The translations under genes were made by a program, and so were the position numbers. 12,001 nucleotides of DNA from an uncultured Chloroflexota bacterium (lineage in GTDB: Bacteria > Chloroflexota > Limnocylindria > Limnocylindrales > Limnocylindraceae). Below, piece after piece: positions 7,179 through 12,001 of this stretch; position 1 is the first letter of the stretch; every line of letters starts with the position of its first letter. The notes under the pieces were generated by a model. That model saw only the letters and a program-made list of their open reading frames with translations. It did no database searches and was not told the DNA's origin. The stretch spans positions 1-12,001 of the forward strand of contig CAIJIA010000142.1 in assembly GCA_903820655.1 (NCBI GenBank), in the 5' to 3' direction.

Positions 7179-8086
7179 AACTCGCCTTTTGGCGAAAGAG
7201 TTCACCTGAGGATGAGAAGCGTGTGGCTGAGACCACCACCCCAACCTCAAATCCTCTGGCAAAAGTGCTCCGCCGATTTACTGCTCCAGAGCCTGACTGG
7301 CGCGAGATTGAAGAGGCCCTCCTCGCCAGCGACGTGGGGCTCGTAGCGACCACCGCACTCATTCAAGCGGCGCGTGATGGCGATGGGGCCGGTGGGTGTG
7401 CTCGGGTGCGAGCGGCCGCACTCAGCCTACTCGGCGACGATTCGGCCAACCAGCACGATGAGGCTGACGTGGTGCTGCTCGTTGGAGTCAACGGGGTAGG
7501 GAAAACAACCACCGCCGCGAAGCTCGCCGCTCGGGCGAAAGGGGCTGGGCTCACACCCCTCCTCGTTGCTGCAGATACCTTCCGCGCAGCGGCGATTGAC
7601 CAGCTACGCGCGCTCGGCGTACGCGAAGGGGTTGAGGTGGTCGAGGGGCGGCCAGGTGGCGATCCCGCCGCCGCAATTCACGATGCGCTGACCCTTGCCG
7701 CGGCGCGGGGCTTCACCCCCGTGATCATCGACACCGCGGGCCGTATGCAAACACGAACCGGGCTGATGGATGAGCTCACCAAGATTCGGCGTGTGGTGAC
7801 GAAAGTTGCCCCGACCCGCACGGTTGAGGTGTTGCTCGTCTTGGATGGCACCGCTGGGCAGAATGGCCTTGCCCAGGCGCGTGGTTTTGATGCGTCGGCG
7901 GGGATCGATGGCATCGTCTTGACGAAGCTCGATAGCGGTGCTCGCGGCGGTGTGGCGCTGGCGGTTCGACGCGAGCTTGGTCTGCCGATTCGTTGGATTG
8001 GAACGGGGGAGCGCGCAATCGATCTGGTTCCATTCGCCGCCGAGGCGTATGTCGATGGGCTGCTAGGAGCGCCGACGAACCCCTGA
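7175..8086 (+). CDS. ftsY: Signal recognition particle receptor FtsY
   Basis: FtsY is the membrane-associated GTPase that pairs with Ffh to deliver ribosomes making membrane proteins to the translocon. The 303-residue product lacks the long acidic A domain of E. coli FtsY and begins with a short basic/aromatic MKLAFWRKSS, as in many other bacteria. The N domain has WREIEEALLASDVG (42-55). GTPase motifs are GVNGVGKTTT (104-113), DTFRAAAIDQL (134-144), DTAGRM (186-191), TKLDSGARGG (250-259) and GTGE (276-279), all canonical. The start is TTG at 7175, overlapping the smc stop as TTGA. No in-frame ATG exists until codon 191, so a rare start is required. Its 3' end overlaps the convergent MFS gene by 24 bp. 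Operon with smc is expected. Confidence 0.95.
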   Translation: MKLAFWRKSSPEDEKRVAETTTPTSNPLAKVLRRFTAPEPDWREIEEALLASDVGLVATTALIQAARDGDGAGGCARVRAAALSLLGDDSANQHDEADVVLLVGVNGVGKTTTAAKLAARAKGAGLTPLLVAADTFRAAAIDQLRALGVREGVEVVEGRPGGDPAAAIHDALTLAAARGFTPVIIDTAGRMQTRTGLMDELTKIRRVVTKVAPTRTVEVLLVLDGTAGQNGLAQARGFDASAGIDGIVLTKLDSGARGGVALAVRRELGLPIRWIGTGERAIDLVPFAAEAYVDGLLGAPTNP

Positions 8087-9373
8087 GACAGGAATCTGCG
8101 AGAGCGACTGGATCCTGCCGAGGCGAGAGGTAGCGACAAAGAGGCCGACCAGGATTGACGCGCCGCCACCAACAACGAGGGCGGCACCACTTCCAGCGAC
8201 CGAGCTACCGATCACGCCACCGATAACGATCCCCAGAAGTCGACCGAGGATACCGATGCCGTCGTTCGCGGCATTGGCGCGTCCCTGGAAGGCGGCCGGC
8301 AGAACTCGTCCACGGATGGCCGCCTGATTTGCCTCCCAGACAGTTTCAAACCCGTCACTCAGCAACTGGTGGCCAATCAGCATGGTGAAACCGATGAGCG
8401 TTGGCCCAGGAGCGAGCGGCACAAGGATCAAGCCAAAGCCCACGATCGCCAAGCTGACGGAGATCGCTCGCCCAACGCCGAGGAGTCGGGAGATCCGTTC
8501 GGTCAGCGCCCCGCCAAGGAAGGCGGCGATTCCGCCAGTTGCGATCACCAGGCCGATCGCCTCTGGACCGAGCCCAAGCCCATTCGTGACGTAGAGCAGG
8601 TACGAGGAGCGGAAAAGTCCGAAGTAGAGGCCGATCACAAACGTCGCGATCAGTAGCGGTCGCATGAGCACCACGGACCACGTTTTCTGCAGGCCATCAA
8701 CGAGCTCGCGGCGGAAGCTCAGCCGTGCAGATACTGGCGGCAGTTTCGGCTCCGCCACACGGAGGAACCCTATTAGTACCGCCGAGACGATGTAGGTCGC
8801 AGCATCGATGCCGATGGCGGCTGGCCCGCCAAATGCGCCGATCAAGAGTCCGGCAGAGCCGAACCCAAAGAACTCAGCGGCGCCACGGATGGCCATCGTG
8901 CGCGCAAGAACTGCGCGCAGCGAGGGTGAGTTCACGAGTCCAGCAACGTAACTGCGTTCGGCGATATCAAACGTTGTGGTGCACATGCCGCTGAGCGCAC
9001 TGACGGCAATCAGGTGGGGGAGGGTTACCCCGCCGAAGAGGCCAGCAGCGAGCGGGATTGATCCGAGCAGCAGCGCGCGCAGTAGATCGGTGCCGATAAG
9101 GACGGGCTTGCGGGGGAGTCGGTCGATCCACACCCCTGCGAACTGGCTCACGACCGCACCCGCAATCAGGTCCACAGCGGCGAGCGCGGCCGCCTCCGCG
9201 GCGTTGATGCCGAGGCCGAGAATGGCGAGGAGGGGGAGGGCAGCCCTGGTGATAAACGAGCCGTAGGTGGAGACGGCCTGCGCACTGATCAGTACGTTGA
9301 CGTCGCTCCGCACGAGCGGGGCCAGATCCTGGAGGCCACCCCGCCTCTTGGGCGTACCTTTTCGAGCTGTCAT
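8063..9373 (-). CDS. MFS transporter, MFS_3/EntS-MefA-like exporter
   Basis: A 436-residue very hydrophobic protein with about 12 predicted membrane segments split by a cytoplasmic loop (about 215-240, ending LSFRRELVDGL). The first half has the MFS motif A in the form GVWIDRLPRKPVL (80-92, family G.laDr..rr..l), then DLLRALLLGSIPLA. The second half has RGRVLPAAFQGRANAA, resembling the conserved P...RGR.na segment of the EntS/macrolide-efflux subgroup. The substrate cannot be read from sequence; proton-driven drug or siderophore efflux is typical for the subgroup. I chose the ATG at 9371-9373 (RC) because a -10-like TACGCT sits exactly 6 nt upstream. Starts at 9397 (MPRVYARA...) or further up would run into ffh. 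It is the only minus-strand gene, placed between ftsY and ffh. Confidence 0.85.
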   Translation of the reverse strand: MTARKGTPKRRGGLQDLAPLVRSDVNVLISAQAVSTYGSFITRAALPLLAILGLGINAAEAAALAAVDLIAGAVVSQFAGVWIDRLPRKPVLIGTDLLRALLLGSIPLAAGLFGGVTLPHLIAVSALSGMCTTTFDIAERSYVAGLVNSPSLRAVLARTMAIRGAAEFFGFGSAGLLIGAFGGPAAIGIDAATYIVSAVLIGFLRVAEPKLPPVSARLSFRRELVDGLQKTWSVVLMRPLLIATFVIGLYFGLFRSSYLLYVTNGLGLGPEAIGLVIATGGIAAFLGGALTERISRLLGVGRAISVSLAIVGFGLILVPLAPGPTLIGFTMLIGHQLLSDGFETVWEANQAAIRGRVLPAAFQGRANAANDGIGILGRLLGIVIGGVIGSSVAGSGAALVVGGGASILVGLFVATSRLGRIQSLSQIPVSGVRRRS

Positions 9374-9379
9374 CGCGCG

Positions 9380-9389
9380 AGCGTACACT
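9380..9389. promoter_or_regulatory. Overlapping divergent -10 elements between the MFS gene and ffh
   Basis: The ten bases AGCGTACACT contain TACACT on the plus strand (9384-9389) and TACGCT on the minus strand (9385 to 9380), sharing the central TA. Each fits TAnnnT, and each is separated by exactly 6 nt from the ATG of its gene (ffh at 9396, MFS at 9373). This is the spacing expected for leaderless transcripts starting at the A of ATG. Neither start has a Shine-Dalgarno site, and no clear -35 hexamer is seen on either side. The reading is inferred from geometry. Confidence 0.5.
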
Positions 9390-9395
9390 CTGGGC

Positions 9396-10829
9396 ATGTT
9401 TGACGCGCTTGGTAGCAGTCTTCGGGCCTCACTCCGCCGGCTTACGGGAAGTGGGCGCATCAGTGCCGCCGACCTTGAGGCCGGAATCGCCGATATTCGC
9501 ACCTCCCTGGTCGGCGCCGATGTGGCCATGCCCGTAGTCGCTCAGTTGCTGGAGCGCATCGGCGAGCGGGCGCGCGCGAGTGAGATCGTTGGCGGCCTCG
9601 GCGCTGGTGAGCGCATGCTGGGAATCCTCCACGGTGCGCTGACGGAAACGCTTGGCGGATCTGGTCGCGACCTCGACCTGCGCGAGCGACCGGCAACCAT
9701 CCTCCTACTCGGTCTACAAGGTGCTGGTAAGACAACAACAGCGGCCAAGCTTGCCTACCGATTAGTGAAAGATGGTCGACGACCGCTGCTCGTTGCCGCT
9801 GACCCGCGACGTCCGGCCGCAGCAGAGCAGCTCGCCACCTTGGCCGCGGCAATTAAGGTGCCAATGCATCGTGAACCGCTCGGTACCCCAGTGGCAGAGA
9901 TTGGAACGCGTGCCATCGCTGCGGCTCGGCGCCTCGGCCTTGACGTTGTCATCATCGACAGCTCAGGGCGCACCACCCTCGACGACGAGCTCCTGGAAGA
10001 GTTGCGCGACCTTCGCGATGCGACCAAGCCACGGGAGCGACTCCTGGTGCTTGACGCGGCGACTGGCCAGTCGGCACTGGCGATCGCCGAAGGTTTCAAG
10101 GCGGTGGCTGAGCCGACCGGACTCATCCTCTCCAAACTGGACGGCGATGCGCGTGGCGGTGCCGCCCTCTCCATTGCCGGTGGCGCAGGCATTCCGGTCG
10201 TCTATGTGGGCACCGGCGAGCGCTCCGATGCGCTGGAGCGTTTCTATCCCGAGCGCATCGCCAACCGCATTCTCGACATGGGCGACCTTGCAACGCTGGC
10301 CGAACGCGTCCGCGACGCCGAGGTTGGACCACTCGCGGCTCCAGATGCAGAGATCCGCGCGAAGGCGGCAGAGGCGCGCGCACTGCGCGGCGGCATGACC
10401 TTCGACGACCTCCTCGGCCAACTACGGCAGATGTCGTCGCTCGGGCCGATCGGCCAGGTGGTCAAGATGATCCCCGGCATGGGCGGGATGGCCGAACAGG
10501 CCGAGGCCGCCGTCGCCAGCGGCGAACTGAAGCGCACCGAGGCGATCATCCTCTCGATGACCCCCGCCGAACGGCGTGATCCGGCCCTCTTGACCCTGCC
10601 TCGACGCCGACGCATTGCCGCAGGGGCCGGCCGAGCCATCGAGGAGGTCAATCGGCTGGTAAAGCGCCTCGAGGAGATGCGCACCCTCATGCGACGCGCT
10701 GGCGGCGGCGATCCAAGCCGGTTGATGGGCGGCGGGGCGGGCCTCCCTGGCAAGCACGCCGGTGGACGGATCCCCCCGAAGGCGGCGAAGCGGGAGAAGC
10801 GTGCGAAAAAGGGCGGCAAACGGCGCTAG
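9396..10829 (+). CDS. ffh: Signal recognition particle protein Ffh
   Basis: Ffh binds signal peptides and SRP RNA and docks on FtsY. The 477-residue product has the N domain (1-88, MFDALGSSL...IRTSLVGADV), the G domain with GLQGAGKTTT (106-115), DPRRPAAAEQL (136-146), SKLDGDARGG (246-255) and GTGE (272-275), and a methionine-bearing M domain (about 334-436: MTFDDLLGQLRQM, MIPGMGGM, SMTPAERRDP). A basic Lys/Arg-rich tail follows. Several normally fixed residues differ. The G3 motif DTAGR is DSSGR (188-192), TKLD is SKLD, DvyRPAA is DPRRPAA, and the RNA-binding SRRkRIa.GSG is PRRRRIAAGAG (402-412). The frame is open upstream to 9267, but MFDALG at 9396 is the family N-terminus. A leaderless start is likely. 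Confidence 0.95.
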   Translation: MFDALGSSLRASLRRLTGSGRISAADLEAGIADIRTSLVGADVAMPVVAQLLERIGERARASEIVGGLGAGERMLGILHGALTETLGGSGRDLDLRERPATILLLGLQGAGKTTTAAKLAYRLVKDGRRPLLVAADPRRPAAAEQLATLAAAIKVPMHREPLGTPVAEIGTRAIAAARRLGLDVVIIDSSGRTTLDDELLEELRDLRDATKPRERLLVLDAATGQSALAIAEGFKAVAEPTGLILSKLDGDARGGAALSIAGGAGIPVVYVGTGERSDALERFYPERIANRILDMGDLATLAERVRDAEVGPLAAPDAEIRAKAAEARALRGGMTFDDLLGQLRQMSSLGPIGQVVKMIPGMGGMAEQAEAAVASGELKRTEAIILSMTPAERRDPALLTLPRRRRIAAGAGRAIEEVNRLVKRLEEMRTLMRRAGGGDPSRLMGGGAGLPGKHAGGRIPPKAAKREKRAKKGGKRR

Positions 10830-10851
10830 TTCACGGGGAGAGATGCGCCCG

Positions 10852-10866
10852 AGCCGCTGAGCGGCT
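10852..10866 (+). other. Hairpin downstream of ffh, next to the rpsP -10 element
   Basis: AGCCGC (10852-10857), loop TGA, and GCGGCT (10861-10866) form a perfect 6-bp stem 22 nt after the ffh stop. No T-run follows, so termination by it alone is doubtful. Its last base is the first base of the TAGGAT element, so the inverted repeat might equally be a protein-binding operator. This is inference. Confidence 0.4.
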
Positions 10867-10873
10867 AGGATTC
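10866..10873 (+). promoter_or_regulatory. Candidate -10 element (TAGGATTC) for rpsP
   Basis: The octamer is identical to the one ahead of rpmF (742-749) and fits TAnnnT. A transcript starting near 10878 would carry a leader of about 70 nt holding two hairpins and the rpsP ribosome-binding site. No convincing -35 sequence is seen. Support comes only from recurrence and position. Confidence 0.4.
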
Positions 10874-10884
10874 ACGGACTGACC

Positions 10885-10927
10885 CCCTGGCAACGCCAGG
10901 GCCACCAGCCGCTCCGGAAGGGGCGGC
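10885..10927 (+). other. Structured rpsP leader: two tandem stable hairpins
   Basis: Hairpin A is CCCTGGC (10885-10891), loop AAC, GCCAGGG (10895-10901), a perfect 7-bp stem. Hairpin B is GCCGCTCC (10908-10915), loop GGAA, GGGGCGGC (10920-10927), an 8-bp stem with one G-U pair and a GNRA-type tetraloop. They are separated by six bases and precede the GGAGG ribosome-binding site (10933-10937) of rpsP. CTCC in the left arm of hairpin B could alternatively pair with GGAG of that site, giving a possible switch. No T-run follows, so no terminator. It matches no riboswitch or r-protein leader I can name. Confidence 0.5.
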
Positions 10928-10948
10928 GCCTCGGAGGATGCATCAGGG

Positions 10949-11446
10949 ATGAGTGTTCGGATCCGTTTGACCCGCGTGGGCGCATCTAAGCAGCCATCGT
11001 ATCGCGTGGTTGCCACCGATCGCCGTTCGCCTCGAGATGGTCGCTCGCTTGAAATTCTTGGCCACTACAACCCACGCACTGAGCCGCTGACGCTGGTGCT
11101 TGATCTCGCCAAGGTTGATGCCTGGATCGCCAAGGGCGCACAGCCATCTGATGTTGTCGGCAAGTTGATTACGAAGGCGCGCGCTGGCGGAATCGCCATC
11201 GGCGGCAAGACGTTGGCGAAGGCCGCAACGCCGGGCTACACCAAGCCTGGTACGCGACCAGTTGTCGAAGAGGAAACGATCGTTGTTGAAGCTGCACCAG
11301 AGGTCGCTGTTGAGGCGACCGCTGATGCTCCAGCCGCTGAGGCCGCTCCAACGGAAGATGCACCTGTCGCCGAAGCGGCAGCTGAAGCTGCACCTGTCGC
11401 CGAAGCGGCACCAGCAGAGGCGGCACCAGCCGCCGAGGAGGCGTAA
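10949..11446 (+). CDS. rpsP: 30S ribosomal protein bS16 with long Ala/Glu/Pro tail
   Basis: bS16 is an assembly protein of the small subunit. Residues 1 to about 85 are the family core: MSVRIRLTRVGASKQPSYRVV, then SPRDGRSLEILGHYNP (27-42) and the segment ending WIAKGAQPSDVVGKLI (59-74). Usual bS16 has about 80-100 residues. This one has 165, because of a tail from about residue 104 that is almost only Ala, Glu, Pro and Val, acidic and probably disordered, including a repeated ten-residue unit (138-147, 148-157). The tail has no known function; such tails occur in bS16 of some other high-GC bacteria. The ATG at 10949 is preceded by GGAGG at 10933-10937, 11 nt upstream. The gene follows ffh after a 119-nt structured spacer and abuts khpA. 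Confidence 0.93.
   Translation: MSVRIRLTRVGASKQPSYRVVATDRRSPRDGRSLEILGHYNPRTEPLTLVLDLAKVDAWIAKGAQPSDVVGKLITKARAGGIAIGGKTLAKAATPGYTKPGTRPVVEEETIVVEAAPEVAVEATADAPAAEAAPTEDAPVAEAAAEAAPVAEAAPAEAAPAAEEA
11359..11410 (+). repeat. Tandem 30-bp repeat in the rpsP tail
   Basis: A 22-base segment at 11359-11380 recurs without mismatch at 11389-11410, a 30-bp period that keeps frame and duplicates a ten-residue Ala/Glu/Pro/Val unit. Both copies contain CACCTGTCGCCGAAGCGGCA. Exact identity at the DNA level suggests a recent duplication rather than only protein-level bias. Confidence 0.8.
11436..11441 (+). promoter_or_regulatory. Shine-Dalgarno site for khpA inside the rpsP 3' end
   Basis: AGGAGG ends 5 nt before the khpA GTG and encodes part of the final Glu-Glu-Ala residues of bS16. 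It fixes the GTG at 11447 as the start and means the very end of the bS16 tail is constrained by its neighbour's translation signal. Confidence 0.75.
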
Positions 11447-11680
11447 GTGGCAGCAGCACAGCTTGTTGAGTACGTTGCGAAGTCCCTTGCCGACAATCCA
11501 GACGGCGTCAGCGTTGAAGTAGAAGAGGATGGCGACGCCATCATCTTGCGCCTTCTCGTCGACGAAGAGGATATGGGCCGCGTGATCGGACGCAACGGCA
11601 GCATTGCAAAGGCAATGCGCAGCCTGTTGAAGGTTGTCTCGAATCGCACCGGAGAGAACTACGTCCTCGAAATTGGCTGA
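11447..11680 (+). CDS. khpA: KH-domain RNA-binding protein KhpA
   Basis: KhpA is a small cytoplasmic RNA-binding protein of about 75-80 residues. In Firmicutes it works with KhpB (Jag/EloR) in sRNA binding and cell-elongation control. This product is 77 residues, with LVEYVAKSLADNPDGVSV at the N-terminus and the KH GxxG loop in RVIGRNGSIAKAMRSLL (45-61, loop GRNG at 48-51), which is the RNA-contact site. The end, GENYVLEIG, is usual for the family. It starts with GTG directly after the rpsP stop, with an AGGAGG 5 nt before it. Its 3' end overlaps the proposed rimM start. The order rpsP-khpA-rimM is highly conserved. The call is secure. Confidence 0.94.
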   Translation: MAAAQLVEYVAKSLADNPDGVSVEVEEDGDAIILRLLVDEEDMGRVIGRNGSIAKAMRSLLKVVSNRTGENYVLEIG

Positions 11681-12001
11681 TGCAACGACGGACCTGCGCG
11701 TCGCGCAAGTGCGCGGCGTACGCGGTCTTGACGGCTCACTCCGGCTCGAAGTTCTGACGGATACTCCTGAACAGCGCTTCATCCCAGGCGCGCGTCTCTC
11801 TATCGAGAGCTCAGATCGTGTCCTCACTATTCTTGAAGTGACCCCAAGTTCTCCTGGCCTGTTCGTACGCTTCGGCGAGGTGCAGAGTCGCCTCGCGGGT
11901 GAACGCCTCATTGGCGCATATCTCACGATTCCGGCCGCGCAGGTCCAGATCCCGCCAGACCGTGTGCTCTGGGACGAAGTGATTGGGGTAACGGTGCGCG
12001 A
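11673..12001 (+). CDS. rimM: 16S rRNA processing protein RimM, N-terminal part (3' end outside window)
   Basis: RimM binds the 30S subunit through S19 and assists 3'-domain maturation of 16S rRNA. The frame is open from TTG at 11673 to the window end (109 codons). It contains the RimM opening RVAQVRGVRGLDGSLRLEVLTDTPEQRF (family vG.i.k.HGlrGevrv...TD.perF), then LFVRFGEVQSRLAGERLIGAYL (family lv.f.gi.dr..AE.LrG..l) and VLWDEVIGVTV, the start of the PRC-barrel part. No ATG is in this frame. TTG 11673 gives an 8-nt overlap with khpA and is the best rare start; CTG 11694 and GTG 11709 are alternatives. The ATG at 11680 is out of frame. The exact start is uncertain, the family is not. Confidence 0.88.
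   Translation, partial: MADATTDLRVAQVRGVRGLDGSLRLEVLTDTPEQRFIPGARLSIESSDRVLTILEVTPSSPGLFVRFGEVQSRLAGERLIGAYLTIPAAQVQIPPDRVLWDEVIGVTVR

Noticed and set aside
9267..9395. Upstream extension of ffh
   Set aside because: The segment is antisense to MFS and has no Ffh similarity; the family N-terminus MFDALG starts at 9396.
9374..9529. Upstream extension of the MFS reading frame to 9529
   Set aside because: The added residues are Arg/Ser/Pro-rich, not MFS-like, and run antisense through the conserved ffh N-terminus.
10904..10930. SRP RNA (4.5S) tip resemblance: TCCGGAAGG near ffh
   Set aside because: The tetraloop stem resembles SRP RNA helix 8, but the required asymmetric internal loop (AGCAG-type strand) is absent and the stem is continuous. 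It is better read as a hairpin of the rpsP leader.
10866..10948. SAM-type riboswitch, because of the GGCAAC next to hairpins
   Set aside because: The core junction and flanking conserved bases are not present, and rpsP is not a methionine or SAM gene.
10943..11926. 327-codon minus-strand frame with Cys/Trp/Phe/Gly-rich repeats across rpsP, khpA and rimM
   Set aside because: The repeats are the mirror of the rpsP Ala/Glu tail; three well-conserved genes occupy the other strand.
1..12001. CRISPR array, phage or insertion sequence
   Set aside because: No spaced direct repeats, terminal inverted repeats, transposase or integrase motifs were seen.

Overview
This is a GC-rich bacterial chromosomal window made almost entirely of conserved housekeeping genes. 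Gene order is coaD (3' end), yceD/DUF177, rpmF, plsX, nusB, acpP, rnc, smc, ftsY, then an MFS permease on the opposite strand, then ffh, rpsP, khpA and rimM (5' end). The plsX..acpP-rnc-smc-ftsY-ffh-rpsP-KH-rimM order is the classic Firmicutes/Chloroflexota-type arrangement. High GC, many GTG/TTG starts and frequent 1-8 nt overlaps point to a GC-rich, compact lineage such as Chloroflexota. That assignment is an inference from synteny and composition, not a database match. No phage, IS element, CRISPR array, rRNA or tRNA was seen.

Region 1 (1-3579): the end of coaD (coenzyme A synthesis) is followed 3 nt later by yceD (DUF177), then rpmF (ribosomal protein bL32), plsX (phosphate acyltransferase), nusB (transcription antitermination) and acpP (acyl carrier protein). 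rnc (RNase III) follows after a hairpin-containing spacer. The usual fabD/fabG genes between plsX and acpP are missing and nusB sits there instead. The RNase III lacks one of its four metal-binding acidic residues.

Region 2 (3576-8086): smc (chromosome condensation ATPase) and ftsY (SRP receptor) are joined to their upstream neighbours by 4-nt stop/start overlaps (GTGA, TTGA). They probably belong to one long transcript.

Region 3 (8063-9398): a lone MFS exporter gene on the minus strand splits ftsY from ffh. Its 3' end overlaps ftsY tail to tail by 24 bp. Its start is only 22 bp from the ffh start, and two back-to-back -10-like hexamers share that gap, each ideally placed for a leaderless transcript.

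Region 4 (9396-12001): ffh (SRP GTPase) has unusual substitutions in the G3 motif and in the RNA-binding motif. It is followed by a 119-nt spacer with three hairpins and a promoter-like TAGGATTC that also occurs before rpmF. Then come rpsP (bS16 with a long Ala/Glu/Pro tail), khpA (KH-domain RNA-binding protein) and the start of rimM (16S rRNA processing), tightly coupled.

Together the window holds protein-export genes (ffh, ftsY), ribosome biogenesis (rpmF, yceD, rpsP, khpA, rimM, nusB, rnc), lipid synthesis (plsX, acpP) and chromosome segregation (smc). I see no wholly new system. The most notable signals are the RNase III active-site change, the altered Ffh motifs, the symmetric divergent promoter and the structured rpsP leader.
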